Source: an uncultured Eubacteriales bacterium
GTDB lineage: Bacteria; Bacillota; Clostridia; Lachnospirales; Lachnospiraceae
Length of the DNA: 60,045 bases
Assembly: GCA_900315425.1 (NCBI GenBank)
Contig: OMZA01000010.1
Span: forward strand, 1 to 60,045
Reading direction: 5' to 3'
Each line of letters starts with the position of its first letter. The first letter of the stretch is position 1. The position numbers and the translations under genes are program-made. Under the pieces are notes generated by a model, which was not told where the DNA came from, did not search any database, and saw nothing but the letters and a program-made list of their open reading frames with translations. Positions 19,354 to 28,369 of the stretch are shown in pieces.

Positions 19354-19386
19354 AAAAAGGACAGCCAACGATCGGCTGTCCTTTTT
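19354..19386 (-). terminator. Terminator/attenuator hairpin directly upstream of the GH13 gene
   Basis: A perfect 13-bp stem (AAAAAGGACAGCC with GGCTGTCCTTTTT, 7-base loop) ends 21 bp before the GH13 start and about 9 bp before its ribosome-binding site. It can end ftsH transcripts, but no promoter fits between it and the GH13 start, so GH13 transcripts have to pass through it. Confidence 0.8.
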
Positions 19387-19646
19387 GGAGAAGGTATTTC
19401 GTTTCTTATGGGGTGTAGCAAAAACTATATAATGTATTGGGGGGTTTTTACAGTCATTATTATATCAACCTGCAACAAAGAAGTGTGCACAAACTTAACA
19501 ATATCTGGCATCTTTTTTTGTGCATTTTTCCTCACTCGGTTGTGTAGTGTCAATTTTTCCCTCTGATTTCTAGCTCGTTTTATGCATTTTTACCTAAAAA
19601 TTCACTAATTCTCCTATTTATTAAACAACCATTATATTTAGTTTTA
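19387..19646 (-). promoter_or_regulatory. ftsH-GH13 intergenic region with candidate extended -10 promoter
   Basis: No gene is seen in these 260 bp. On the minus strand TGATATAAT (19459-19467) is a TGn-extended -10, which would start a leader of about 120 bases ending in the hairpin above. The leader contains a CCCCCC run (19438-19443). I see no riboswitch or T-box consensus that I can name. Confidence 0.4.
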
Positions 19647-21467
19647 TTAAACAGTTTCTTTTGCTGCGTACTTTTCAAATAATTCTTCGAATTCTTTCTG
19701 ATAGATTTTATCCTTTTCAAGAAGTAATTCTGCGCTCTTATGAAGAACAGTCATGTTATCTTCAATAATTTTTTTAGCTTTAACATAGCAATCGTCAACG
19801 ATACTCTTAACTTCTGCATCTATCTCACTGGCTGTCTTATCAGCATAACCCTTGGTGTGCATCAAATCTTTTCCAATGAATACCTCGTCATCATCGTTGC
19901 CATATGCAATAAGTCCTAATTTGTCAGAAAATCCATATTTTGTAATCATAGATCTTGCAATTGAGGTTGCCTGTTTGATATCCTGAGATGCTCCGGTTGT
20001 AATATCGTCGAAAATAAGCGACTCTGCAATTCTACCACCTAAGCATACCATGATATTTTGAAGCATTTGGCCCTTTGTCATATAACTTCTATCAGTATCC
20101 GGTACTCTCATGGTATATCCACCTGCGCCAACTCCTGTTGGAATTATAGATACTGTATGAACCGGTTCTACATCCGGTAAAACATGCACAAGTATTGCAT
20201 GTCCGGACTCATGATAAGCAGTAATCTTTCTATCTTTAGAAGACACAACTCTGCTTCGTTTTTCAGTTCCGACCTCAATCTTTATAAATGATGTATTAAT
20301 ATCTTCTTGAATAATATACTTTCTATTTGCTCTGGCTGCTGCAATTGCTGCCTCATTCATGAGATTTTCAATATCAGCACCACAGAATCCCGCTGTTGCA
20401 TGAGCAACCTCATCCAAATCCACATCTTCAGCCATAGGTTTATTCTTACTATGCACCTGAAGAATTTCTTTTCTGGCTGCTGTATCCGGAAAACTAACTG
20501 TTATCTTTCTATCAAAACGTCCCGGTCTTAAAATAGCCGGATCCAAAATATCTACTCTGTTAGTTGCCGCCATAACGATGATTCCTTCGTTTACACCGAA
20601 TCCATCCATTTCAACAAGAAGCTGATTCAATGTCTGTTCTCTTTCATCATGGCCGCCACCCATTCCTGTTCCTCTTCTTCTGGCTACGGCATCAATTTCA
20701 TCGATAAACACAATACATGGTGCATTTTTCTTGGCATCTTCAAACAAACTTCTTACTCTGGATGCACCGACACCAACAAACATCTCCACGAAATCAGAAC
20801 CCGAGATGCTAAAAAATGGAACTCCTGCTTCACCTGCAACTGCTTTTGCCAGTAAAGTTTTACCAGTTCCCGGATATCCTGTAAGGATAACTCCCTTTGG
20901 AATTCTAGCTCCAAGCTCAACATATTTCTTAGGACTCTTAAGGAAGTCAACTATTTCTTCCAGTTCTTCTTTTTCTTCATGAAGTCCTGCTACATCATCA
21001 AATTTAATTTTCTTACCATTTTCCGAAGCTAACTTAGCACGGCTTTTTCCAAAATTATTAAGCTTATTGTTAGCGCCGCCTCCTTGCATGGTTAAGAAAT
21101 AGAACACAAAAATTACCGATAATAAAATCAGAACATAAGGTAACACCTGTACTATAATGCTTTCCTTTTTAACGTCCTTTGTTTTATACTCGATATCAGC
21201 TTTTATGAGTCTTTCCTCTGTATCAGCCGCACTTGATACAAAAATAGAATGCTTTGTTCCATCATCAAGTTTAACAACTAATTTTCCTGTTGGAACTTCC
21301 TTGTTTTGATAAAGTGTTATACTTTCTACTTCTCCGTCCTCATAATCTGACATGAAATCCTTATATGTATAATTATTACTTTCACCGGAATTCATTACCA
21401 TATAATAAACTATTCCACAAACAGCCAATAGAATTATTCCATATATGATTAATCCTTTATTATTCAC
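19647..21467 (-). CDS. ftsH: ATP-dependent zinc metalloprotease FtsH
   Basis: The 606-residue membrane protease has two transmembrane helices (about 5-24 and 108-127) flanking an extracytoplasmic segment. The AAA+ domain has Walker A GYPGTGKT near 197, Walker [11 protein letters not shown] and the second region of homology [10 protein letters not shown]. The M41 peptidase zinc site is AYHESGHAI near 425. It degrades membrane and short-lived cytoplasmic proteins. Translation starts at GTG, overlapping the hpt stop by one base (TAGTG), so it is coupled to hpt. The tilS-hpt-ftsH order is widely conserved in Firmicutes. Confidence 0.97.
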   Translation of the reverse strand: MNNKGLIIYGIILLAVCGIVYYMVMNSGESNNYTYKDFMSDYEDGEVESITLYQNKEVPTGKLVVKLDDGTKHSIFVSSAADTEERLIKADIEYKTKDVKKESIIVQVLPYVLILLSVIFVFYFLTMQGGGANNKLNNFGKSRAKLASENGKKIKFDDVAGLHEEKEELEEIVDFLKSPKKYVELGARIPKGVILTGYPGTGKTLLAKAVAGEAGVPFFSISGSDFVEMFVGVGASRVRSLFEDAKKNAPCIVFIDEIDAVARRRGTGMGGGHDEREQTLNQLLVEMDGFGVNEGIIVMAATNRVDILDPAILRPGRFDRKITVSFPDTAARKEILQVHSKNKPMAEDVDLDEVAHATAGFCGADIENLMNEAAIAAARANRKYIIQEDINTSFIKIEVGTEKRSRVVSSKDRKITAYHESGHAILVHVLPDVEPVHTVSIIPTGVGAGGYTMRVPDTDRSYMTKGQMLQNIMVCLGGRIAESLIFDDITTGASQDIKQATSIARSMITKYGFSDKLGLIAYGNDDDEVFIGKDLMHTKGYADKTASEIDAEVKSIVDDCYVKAKKIIEDNMTVLHKSAELLLEKDKIYQKEFEELFEKYAAKETV

Positions 21468-22003
21468 TACCTCTCCTCCTTATTATTTTCTAGCACCCCG
21501 ATATATGGGAGATTTCTATATTTTTGGTCATAGTCCAAACCATAACCAACCACAAATTCATCAGGTATATTAAAGCATGAATATGCAACTTCCACATCCA
21601 CAACTCTTCTATCTGGTTTATCCAATAATGTAACCACCTTTAAACTTGCAGGATTACGATGTCCCAAAAGGTTCGTTAACGCTTTCAAAGTTCTACCAGA
21701 ATCTACTATATCTTCAACAATGAGTATGTCTTTTCCTTCAATAGGCTCATCCAAATCCTTAACAACCTTAACAGTTCCTGAGCTCTCTGTACCAGCTCCA
21801 TAGCTTGATACATCCATAAAATCCATTGTTACATCCACACTCATTCTTTTAGCCAACTCAACCATAAAGAATACACCACCTTTTAAGACGCATATCATAT
21901 GAACAGTTTTACCTGCATATTCTTTACTTAACTCTCTGGCAATTCTTCCAATCTTAGCATCTACTTCTTCTTCTGTTATTAACACCTTAACCTTACTACT
22001 CAT
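21467..22003 (-). CDS. hpt: Hypoxanthine phosphoribosyltransferase
   Basis: The 178-residue salvage enzyme converts hypoxanthine or guanine plus PRPP to IMP or GMP. The PRPP-binding motif ILIVEDIVDSGRTL is at about 90-105 and the flexible loop SSYGAGTESSG around 65-76. The C-terminal VGYGLDYDQKYRNLPYIGVL is typical. The gene sits between tilS and ftsH, 13 bp after tilS and overlapping ftsH by one base. Confidence 0.95.
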   Translation of the reverse strand: MSSKVKVLITEEEVDAKIGRIARELSKEYAGKTVHMICVLKGGVFFMVELAKRMSVDVTMDFMDVSSYGAGTESSGTVKVVKDLDEPIEGKDILIVEDIVDSGRTLKALTNLLGHRNPASLKVVTLLDKPDRRVVDVEVAYSCFNIPDEFVVGYGLDYDQKYRNLPYIGVLENNKEER

Positions 22004-22016
22004 AAAATCCTCTTTC

Positions 22017-23435
22017 CTAATCGCTATTTATCGAATCTTTATTACAAAGACAGCTGACTTTAAGAATCTCTTTTGTATCTTTAGTTACCTTATATTTCTC
22101 GCTAATGCGATATCCAATAACCCACAATACTTCGTGATCCATTGCTAAGACATAAACATCTTTTCTTTTATCAGCTGGTACTTTAATATTTTTTAGATAA
22201 CTTTTTATATCTTTTTTATTACCTTTATCATCAATAACTATCCTGTCTAAAGCATCCCACTTTCTACAAGACAGACCATCATTAATTTTATCACAATTAA
22301 AATATTTAGTATATATTTTTTGATTGCTTTTAAGGAAATCTATAGGATTGCCGCTAATCTTAAGAGAAAATTCTTCCATACTCATGCGTTCTTTTGTAAT
22401 TTCATAGTTAATTTCTCTTTCATCAGCTTTTGAATCCCCGTTATTAACAGAGAATTCCAACTCGTCATATACCACCTTAACCCTAATATTATAAGGCAAC
22501 TCTATATATCTACCCGTTTGACTTTCCAACAAATCCATCACATCTTCCACATGATTTCTTGTTATATCCTTAAGTTTATGGACCACATTTTTTATAGCAA
22601 GGCGTATAATTCTTGCCTGTATATAATCCTTTTCCAAAGAAAGTTTTTGTTTATTTAAAATGACACGTCCATCATCAGACTCTCTTGAGTACTCTTTATA
22701 TTTTTCATAGGTGATTTCTTCTAAATACTCCTTAACCTCCCCTAAATCCCTGGATAAATATGTAATGTGCTCCACAGCCTTTTCATTAATATTATTTTGA
22801 AGGTAAGGAATTACCTTATGCCTGATTTTGTTTCTGGAATACTCTAAGCTTTTATTAGTGGAATCCTCCACATATTCAATGGAATTCTCCTTAAGATAGC
22901 TCTCTATCTCATCTCTGCTTAAACAAAGCACCGGCCTTATAACATCATCATTTTTAGGAGCAATTCCCGTAACTCCATCCAACCCTGTGCCTCTACAAAG
23001 GTTATAAATAAAAGTTTCTGCACTATCACCTTCATTATGAGCAACAGCAATAACTCCTTTAATACCTTTTTTCTGATATCCATTAACTACTTCTCTAAAG
23101 GTTTTATATCTAAGAATTCTTCCTGCTTCTTCCTCAGTAAAACCCTGTTTTCTGGCATATCCTGGTACGTCATATAAATATTTTGAAAATGCAACTTCGT
23201 CTTTGGCACACATTTTCTCTACAAAATTCATATCCCTATCAGCTTCCTCGCCTCTAATTCCATGATTAATATGAACTACCTCCAAATTAAAATCCATGGA
23301 TTTAGAAAGCTTCTTTAAAATTTTATACATGCATACGGAATCAGCGCCACCGGATACCCCAAGCACCACGACCATGCCCTTATCTATTAACTTGTGTTCT
23401 TCAATAAAATGTTTTACTTTATCTTCTATCTTCAT
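22017..23435 (-). CDS. tilS: tRNA(Ile)-lysidine synthase
   Basis: The enzyme of about 472 residues puts lysine on C34 of tRNA-Ile(CAU). The PP-loop motif LGVSGGADS is near the N-terminus. VVHINHGIRGEEAD and VAHNEGDSAETFIYNL follow, and DSTNKSLEYSRNKIRHKVIP lies in the catalytic half, with C-terminal substrate-binding domains after about residue 330. The start is placed at 23435, where AGGAAAG lies 3 bp upstream of the ATG. The longer frame begins inside a terminator hairpin. The gene follows divIC and precedes hpt. Confidence 0.94.
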   Translation of the reverse strand: MKIEDKVKHFIEEHKLIDKGMVVVLGVSGGADSVCMYKILKKLSKSMDFNLEVVHINHGIRGEEADRDMNFVEKMCAKDEVAFSKYLYDVPGYARKQGFTEEEAGRILRYKTFREVVNGYQKKGIKGVIAVAHNEGDSAETFIYNLCRGTGLDGVTGIAPKNDDVIRPVLCLSRDEIESYLKENSIEYVEDSTNKSLEYSRNKIRHKVIPYLQNNINEKAVEHITYLSRDLGEVKEYLEEITYEKYKEYSRESDDGRVILNKQKLSLEKDYIQARIIRLAIKNVVHKLKDITRNHVEDVMDLLESQTGRYIELPYNIRVKVVYDELEFSVNNGDSKADEREINYEITKERMSMEEFSLKISGNPIDFLKSNQKIYTKYFNCDKINDGLSCRKWDALDRIVIDDKGNKKDIKSYLKNIKVPADKRKDVYVLAMDHEVLWVIGYRISEKYKVTKDTKEILKVSCLCNKDSINSD

Positions 23436-23456
23436 AATCTTTCCTAAAACTTTAAA

Positions 23457-23483
23457 ACGATGAGAAACATGGTTTCTCATCGT
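23457..23483 (-). terminator. Hairpin between divIC and tilS
   Basis: A perfect 12-bp stem (ACGATGAGAAAC with GTTTCTCATCGT, 3-base loop) is followed on the minus strand by TTTTAAAG. It can act as a partial terminator of divIC or an attenuator before tilS, whose ribosome-binding site comes directly after it. Confidence 0.65.
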
Positions 23484-23492
23484 CTTTAATCA

Positions 23493-23822
23493 TTACTTAT
23501 CAGTCTTTGGTTTTAAAATAATCTCATCAGGATAAACATATCCTAATTTCCTTGCCTCTGACTCTATATATTCCTTGGTCTGTACAGAAACACTTTGGTC
23601 ATTTAACTCTTCTGTTCTATCTTCTTCGTCCTTAAGTGTCGATTGAACTCTGGCTTCTTTTTCATTTAACGACACCTTTTCTTTTTGAAGGTTGTCAATC
23701 TTTCCCCCGAAAAATACTACCAAAGCCACTGCAAATGTCACAATAATAACAGAGTTTATATGACTTACTTTACGTTTTCTCTTTTTATAATTACGATCAT
23801 TCCTTCTCGAATTGTTTTTCAA
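23493..23822 (-). CDS. divIC: FtsB/DivIC-family septum formation initiator
   Basis: The protein of about 109 residues has a very basic cytoplasmic start (NYKKRKRKV), one transmembrane helix at about 23-41 and an extracytoplasmic coiled coil rich in E, K and L (about 45-90), ending near LGYVYPDEI. This matches DivIC/FtsB, which joins the FtsL-DivIB complex in septation. The start is placed at a TTG (23822) because AGAGGTG lies 5 bp upstream; a second TTG at 23840 lacks a site. The location between rqcP and tilS agrees with the usual divIC context. Confidence 0.82.
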   Translation of the reverse strand: MKNNSRRNDRNYKKRKRKVSHINSVIIVTFAVALVVFFGGKIDNLQKEKVSLNEKEARVQSTLKDEEDRTEELNDQSVSVQTKEYIESEARKLGYVYPDEIILKPKTDK

Positions 23823-23912
23823 AGTTACACCTCTTCGCAAACTAATATAAACTTAATTGTATATGTTTTTTTTTAATATTTCAATGAATTTCCAAGGAAA
23901 ATTCTAAAAACA

Positions 23913-24152
23913 TTACAAATCTTTATACATATTCTCTGCTTCTTCTTTTTTAACTGTTTCTTTTACGCTTAAAACCTGAACTTTTTGAGATTTATTACCA
24001 AACAATATTTCAATAATATCCCCTTCCTTAACATTAAGGGATGCTCTTGCCACCTTGTCATTTACCAGAACTCTGCCTGCATCACAAGCCTGATTAGCTA
24101 CAGTTCTTCTTTTTATTAATCTGGATACTTTTAAATATTTATCAAGTCTCAT
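23913..24152 (-). CDS. rqcP: S4-domain RNA-binding protein RqcP (YabO/Hsp15 family)
   Basis: The protein of about 79 residues is a single S4 domain: MRLDKYLKVSRLIKRRTVAN, then GRVLVNDKVARASLNVKEGD, and a short charged tail. RqcP binds obstructed 50S subunits and helps C-terminal alanine tailing in ribosome quality control. The start is the ATG at 24152, six bases after AGAGGTG. The last codons of the upstream HU-like frame overlap this start by 11 bp, suggesting coupling. In many spore-formers the same gene sits just before yabP and yabQ, which are absent here. Confidence 0.9.
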   Translation of the reverse strand: MRLDKYLKVSRLIKRRTVANQACDAGRVLVNDKVARASLNVKEGDIIEILFGNKSQKVQVLSVKETVKKEEAENMYKDL

Positions 24153-24312
24153 TATCTTCACCTCTTACCAGATTGACATCTTCTTTCTCATAATCATTCT
24201 TTTTAAGTTCTTCCTTAGCAACTTTAATATAGGTCTCAACGATTTTTTTCGTATCCTCTTCTGATATTCCTGTTCTGTTTTTTATATCATTTATAAGGTC
24301 TTTCCTATCCAA
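24142..24312 (-). CDS. 56-residue HU-like helical half-protein
   Basis: A TTG start at 24312 preceded by AGAGGTGG opens a 56-residue frame. Its first 40 residues (DRKDLINDIKNRTGISEED, then KKIVETYIKVAKEELKK) follow the N-terminal helical dimerisation part of HU/IHF proteins. The beta-arm DNA-clamping half is missing and is replaced by a short acidic tail. An HU gene before rqcP is usual in clostridia, so this is either a shortened HU or a decayed one still kept for coupling. The frame overlaps rqcP by 11 bp. Confidence 0.7.
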   Translation of the reverse strand: MDRKDLINDIKNRTGISEEDTKKIVETYIKVAKEELKKNDYEKEDVNLVRGEDNET

Positions 24313-24323
24313 TATGCCACCTC

Positions 24324-24935
24324 TTACTCAACTTCTTTGTAGTCCTGATTTAACGCTCCATCTGCCGCTGCAAATGCCTTGCGCACCTTATATACTTTGA
24401 AAACAGAAATAACTTCCATAATTCCAGATAAAACAAATGCTATACCAAATATTATTATAACTACAGATGTTGTCTTAAATGGAAGTAACACAGCAATAAA
24501 GCCAATTATCATATTGATAACTCCAGCTATAATAAGGGTTTTTCCCTGAGTTTTATCTACATTTTTAATACTAAGTCCTAAAACAAGTTTAGATATACCA
24601 CCATATACAAGGAATAGCCCAATAATCATGGCAACTAAACTACCTAATAAAACTTTAACTAAAATACCAAATACAATCAAACATATACCTGATATCAGCT
24701 TCATAGTTGTGCCTATCTCTGTATTTTTCTTAATAATAAAATAGCTTGCGATTTTTGATATACCCATTCCAATGAGTATTATCATTAATGCAGTTGTAAA
24801 TCCTTTATAAAATGTTCTTGGGTGTACCATCATAAACACACCAAGTATTATGTACACCAATGCAACTATTATATTGTCCCATTCTAACATTTTATTCTTC
24901 TTTGACTTATCATCATCTTTCTTTTTTACGAACAT
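24324..24935 (-). CDS. DUF308/HdeD-like integral membrane protein
   Basis: The product of about 203 residues begins with a charged segment (KKKDDDKSKKNK) and then six hydrophobic helices in repeated pairs. Glycine-rich elements such as IILGVFMMVHP, LISGICLIVFGILV and GISKLVLGLS match the DUF308 (HdeD) repeat. HdeD is linked to acid resistance in enterobacteria, but function in Firmicutes is unknown. The start is the ATG at 24935, with AAGGAG 7 bp upstream. The gene ends 11 bp before the HU-like frame. Confidence 0.78.
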   Translation of the reverse strand: MFVKKKDDDKSKKNKMLEWDNIIVALVYIILGVFMMVHPRTFYKGFTTALMIILIGMGISKIASYFIIKKNTEIGTTMKLISGICLIVFGILVKVLLGSLVAMIIGLFLVYGGISKLVLGLSIKNVDKTQGKTLIIAGVINMIIGFIAVLLPFKTTSVVIIIFGIAFVLSGIMEVISVFKVYKVRKAFAAADGALNQDYKEVE

Positions 24936-24961
24936 ACCCACTCTCCTTAATTTTTTAAAAA

Positions 24962-24989
24962 ATGAGGATTACATTACTGTAATCCTCAT
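24962..24989. terminator. Rho-independent terminator downstream of ilvE
   Basis: A perfect 12-bp stem (atgaggattaca with tgtaatcctcat, 4-base loop) is followed by TTTTTT on the minus strand, between the ilvE stop and the DUF308 gene. Confidence 0.88.
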
Positions 24990-25021
24990 AATACTTCTTT
25001 TATTCTATCAAATTTTCAGAA

Positions 25022-26044
25022 TTATTCAATTACTTTAATCCATCCTTCTGGAGCCTCTACTTCGCCCATCTGGATACCTGTTAACGTATCGTATAATTTC
25101 TTAATTGTTGGACCCATTTCATCCATTCCACTTGGGAATGCAATTTCATTTCCATGATCAACAATCTTACCAACCGGCGAGATAACTGCTGCTGTACCAC
25201 AAAGTCCACACTCATCGAAATCTTTGAGTTCTTCAAAAAATACTTCTCTTTCCTCAACCTCTAATCCTAAGTAATCCTTAGCAACTACTTCAAGAGATCT
25301 TCTTGTTACTGAAGGGAGAATACTATCTGACTTTGGAGTAATGAACTTATTACCTTTAATGAAGATAAAATTTGCTCCACCTGTTTCTTCTACCTTAGTT
25401 CTTGTGGCTGGATCCAAATAAAGGTTCTCAGCATATCCTTCTTCATGTGCCGTAACAATTGCGTGTAAACTCATGGCATAGTTAAGACCTGCTTTGATGT
25501 TACCAGTTCCATGAGGAGCTGCTCTATCAAAATCACTAACTTTAATTGTAATAGGCTTAGCGCCACCCTTAAAGTAAGGTCCTACAGGAGTTGTAAAAAT
25601 TCTAAACTGATATTCGTCTGCTGGCTTAACACCAATAACTGGTGAGCTACCAAACATATATGGTCTGATATATAATGTTGCTCCTGATCCAAATGGAGGT
25701 ACATATGCTGCATTTGCCTTAACAGTTTCAACAACTGCATCTATAAATCTTTCCTTTGGAAATGCTGGCATCTCAAGTCTAACTGCCGAATCCATCATTC
25801 TCTGTGCGTTAAGGTCAGGTCTAAATGTTACAATGTGTCCGTCTTTTGTTCTATACGCCTTAAGTCCTTCAAAACAAGACTGTGAATACTGAAGCACACC
25901 TGCACATTCACTAATAACTACCTTATCATCACTGGTAAGTTCGCCATCATCCCATTTACCATCTTTAAAATTAGATACATAACGCTTGTCTGTTACTATA
26001 TAGCCAAAACCAAGATTTGACCAATCAATATCTTTATTCTCCAT
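25022..26044 (-). CDS. ilvE: Branched-chain amino acid aminotransferase
   Basis: The 340-residue fold-type-IV PLP enzyme has the arginine-rich FRPDLNAQRM segment, the PLP lysine in GTGNIKAGLNYAMS near 195, and the EETGGANFIFI and GLCGTAAVISPVG elements typical of IlvE. It moves the amino group between glutamate and leucine, isoleucine or valine in either direction. AAGGAAG precedes the ATG. It lies 72 bp downstream of buk with its own candidate promoter, and a strong terminator follows. Confidence 0.95.
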   Translation of the reverse strand: MENKDIDWSNLGFGYIVTDKRYVSNFKDGKWDDGELTSDDKVVISECAGVLQYSQSCFEGLKAYRTKDGHIVTFRPDLNAQRMMDSAVRLEMPAFPKERFIDAVVETVKANAAYVPPFGSGATLYIRPYMFGSSPVIGVKPADEYQFRIFTTPVGPYFKGGAKPITIKVSDFDRAAPHGTGNIKAGLNYAMSLHAIVTAHEEGYAENLYLDPATRTKVEETGGANFIFIKGNKFITPKSDSILPSVTRRSLEVVAKDYLGLEVEEREVFFEELKDFDECGLCGTAAVISPVGKIVDHGNEIAFPSGMDEMGPTIKKLYDTLTGIQMGEVEAPEGWIKVIE

Positions 26045-26087
26045 TTTAACAACTTCCTTTCGTTTGTTAATTTAAACTACGATTAAG

Positions 26088-26114
26088 TTTATACCTGCAA
26101 AATAATACTGTCAA
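26088..26114 (-). promoter_or_regulatory. Candidate ilvE promoter
   Basis: The minus strand shows TTGACA (26109-26114) and TATAAA (26088-26093) with a 15-bp spacer, just after the buk stop. The short spacing makes it less certain. Confidence 0.4.
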
Positions 26115-26116
26115 GA

Positions 26117-27187
26117 TTAGCAATATTCCTTAGCAGCTTCTTCACCATTTATTACACGAAGTCCACCCTGTACAAGAGCTAACAACTCATCTTCACCTGC
26201 ATATGCTGTGATATCGCAAATCCATCCGCATGATGCTGTAAGGTCATCGATAATACACTGATTGTAAGCAATTCCTCCAGTTACGATGATTCCATCAACT
26301 TTTCCATGAAGAACTGTTGCCATAGCACCTATGTCCTTACCAACCTGATAACAGAAAGCATCATATACTAACTTAGCCTTATCATCGCCTTCGTTCATCA
26401 TCTTGATAACAGTTCTCATATCATTTGTTCCAACATAAGCATTAAGTCCGCCGTTTCCAACCATTAACTTGTATGCTTCCTGCTTTGTATATTTACCAGA
26501 GTAGCAAAGATCAATAAGACCACCTGTTGGAAGTCCACCAGCTCTCTCTGGAGAAAATGCTCCATCACCATCAAGGGCATTGAATACATCTACAACTTTA
26601 CCTTTTTCATGAGCACCAACTGATACTCCACCACCCATATGAACAACAATAAGATTTAAGTCTTCATAATTTTTGTTGTGCTCTTTTGCAAATCTCTTAG
26701 CAACTGCTTTCTGATTAAGTGCATGGAATATACTGATTCTTGGAACATCCGGATGTCCTGATAATCTTGCTACAGGCTGAAGTTCATCAACTACAACAGG
26801 GTCAACAATATATGCTGGTGCACCAGCCTCGTCACCGATTTCCTTTGCAAGGATTCCTCCAAGGTTAGATGCATGCTGTCCCTGAACACCATTTTTTAAA
26901 TCCTCAAGAAGAGCATCATCCACTGCATATGTTCCACCTGGAATAGGTTTTAAAAGACCACCTCTACCAACTATAACATCAAACGATTTTACATCCACAT
27001 CTTTTTCCTTAAGGAAATCAAGGATAATATTTTTTCTGAATTCTCTCTGAGCATAGATTGATTCATACTGTGCAATTTCTTCTGTAGAGTGTCTTAATGT
27101 GTGATCAAATACTAAAGTCTCATCTTCATATACACCAATCTTTGTTGATGTAGAACCTGGATTAATTACTAAACTTTTAACTGCCAT
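26117..27187 (-). CDS. buk: Butyrate kinase
   Basis: The 356-residue protein belongs to the acetate/butyrate kinase (ASKHA) family. It begins [18 protein letters not shown] with the phosphate-binding asparagine and threonines. [19 protein letters not shown] and [12 protein letters not shown] are further signature elements. It makes butyrate plus ATP from butyryl phosphate. It follows ptb by 32 bp with AAAAGGAG upstream, giving the classic ptb-buk operon for butyrate formation. Confidence 0.95.
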   Translation of the reverse strand: MAVKSLVINPGSTSTKIGVYEDETLVFDHTLRHSTEEIAQYESIYAQREFRKNIILDFLKEKDVDVKSFDVIVGRGGLLKPIPGGTYAVDDALLEDLKNGVQGQHASNLGGILAKEIGDEAGAPAYIVDPVVVDELQPVARLSGHPDVPRISIFHALNQKAVAKRFAKEHNKNYEDLNLIVVHMGGGVSVGAHEKGKVVDVFNALDGDGAFSPERAGGLPTGGLIDLCYSGKYTKQEAYKLMVGNGGLNAYVGTNDMRTVIKMMNEGDDKAKLVYDAFCYQVGKDIGAMATVLHGKVDGIIVTGGIAYNQCIIDDLTASCGWICDITAYAGEDELLALVQGGLRVINGEEAAKEYC

Positions 27188-27219
27188 AAATTCTCCTTTT
27201 AATCTATATTATTTTAAAA

Positions 27220-28137
27220 TTATGCATTTTTAAGGGACTCTGCAACTACTGAACCAAGTGCAATTGAGTTAACCTTTGTTTCGAAATCATCTGAACGGGA
27301 TGTAAGAATAACTGGTGCTTTTGTTCCTGTAATAATGTTACCATTCTTAACCTTTGCTGTATGTACTAATGCTTTATAAACAAGGTTTCCTGCATGGATA
27401 TCTGGGAATAATAATACATCAGCATCTCCAACAATCTTTCTACCTTCTGCGCCTTTTTCCTTAGCTGCTTCAGGGCAAATAGCAAGATCCATTGATAAAG
27501 GTCCATCAACGATACATCCTGTAATCTTTCCTTCTTCGTTCATCTTTGTAAGTTCTGCTGCTTCAACTGTTACAGGCATCTTAGGATTAACAACCTCAAC
27601 TGCTGCAAGTGGTGCAACCTTTGGATTCTCAATTCCGCATGCATTACAGATTTCCACAGTGTTATTAATAATACTAACTTTATCTTCCAATGTAGGATAT
27701 GTCATAAATGCAACGTCTGTAAGGAATAAAAGTTTATCTACTCCTTCGATTTCAAATACGCATACATGAGATAATGGCTTATTATTTCTAAGACCAACTT
27801 CTTTATCAAGAACGCTCTTTAAGAATGTCTTTGTATCAATAAGGCCTTTCATATACATATCTGCTTCACCGTTGTGAACAAGTTCAACAGCCTTAAGAGC
27901 TGCCTCTGTTTTATCTTTAACATCGATGATTTTGTAATCATCAATATTCATATTCAATGTAGATGCAATTTTTCTAATCTCATCCTCGTCTCCTACAAGG
28001 ATAGCATTTGCAATATTTCTTTCTTTAGCTGCTTTAACAGCCTCTAATACAGCTTCATCCTGAGCAACTGCTACAGATACTGTTTTCACGCTGCATTCTG
28101 TAACCTTTGAAATAAGATCATCAAATTTCTTAACCAT
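27220..28137 (-). CDS. ptb: Phosphate butyryltransferase
   Basis: The 305-residue protein belongs to the phosphate acetyl/butyryl transferase family. It converts butyryl-CoA and phosphate to butyryl phosphate for Buk. Recognisable parts are VSVAVAQDEAVLEAVKAAKE, DMYMKGLIDTKTFLKSVLDK, VDGPLSMDLAICPEAAKEKG and VLLFPDIHAGNLVYKAL. AAGGAG precedes the ATG. The pair accounts for ATP-yielding butyrate formation; the rest of the pathway (thl, crt, bcd) is not in this window. Confidence 0.95.
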   Translation of the reverse strand: MVKKFDDLISKVTECSVKTVSVAVAQDEAVLEAVKAAKERNIANAILVGDEDEIRKIASTLNMNIDDYKIIDVKDKTEAALKAVELVHNGEADMYMKGLIDTKTFLKSVLDKEVGLRNNKPLSHVCVFEIEGVDKLLFLTDVAFMTYPTLEDKVSIINNTVEICNACGIENPKVAPLAAVEVVNPKMPVTVEAAELTKMNEEGKITGCIVDGPLSMDLAICPEAAKEKGAEGRKIVGDADVLLFPDIHAGNLVYKALVHTAKVKNGNIITGTKAPVILTSRSDDFETKVNSIALGSVVAESLKNA

Positions 28138-28190
28138 AGTGACACTCCTTCTTTTCCTAATTAATTAATTTTTTAGAAAACAACACTCTA

Positions 28191-28219
28191 AATATAGCAC
28201 CGGATATTGGAAATGTAAA
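28191..28219 (-). promoter_or_regulatory. Promoter of the ptb-buk operon
   Basis: The minus strand shows TTTACA (28214-28219) and TATATT (28191-28196) with a 17-bp spacer, 54 bp upstream of the ptb start. Confidence 0.7.
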
Positions 28220-28282
28220 GAAAGTGAAACTACATATCTTGCCTACAAATTTTCAACTTTTCTGTAAATTATTTTTATTCTA

Positions 28283-28311
28283 TTTACTTTAAAAAAAATA
28301 TATTCTATACT
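28283..28311 (+). promoter_or_regulatory. Promoter of the LCP gene
   Basis: TTTACT (28283-28288) and TATACT (28306-28311) have a 17-bp spacer, 58 bp upstream of the LCP start codon. Confidence 0.6.
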
Positions 28312-28369
28312 GAAATTTGCACTAAATAAGGTATATTAAAAATTTATAAATAAATGTGAGGCAAATAAA

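Noticed and set aside
23436-23480. Longer TilS start
   Set aside because: The extension lies within a terminator hairpin and lacks a ribosome-binding site; AGGAAAG precedes the ATG at 23435.
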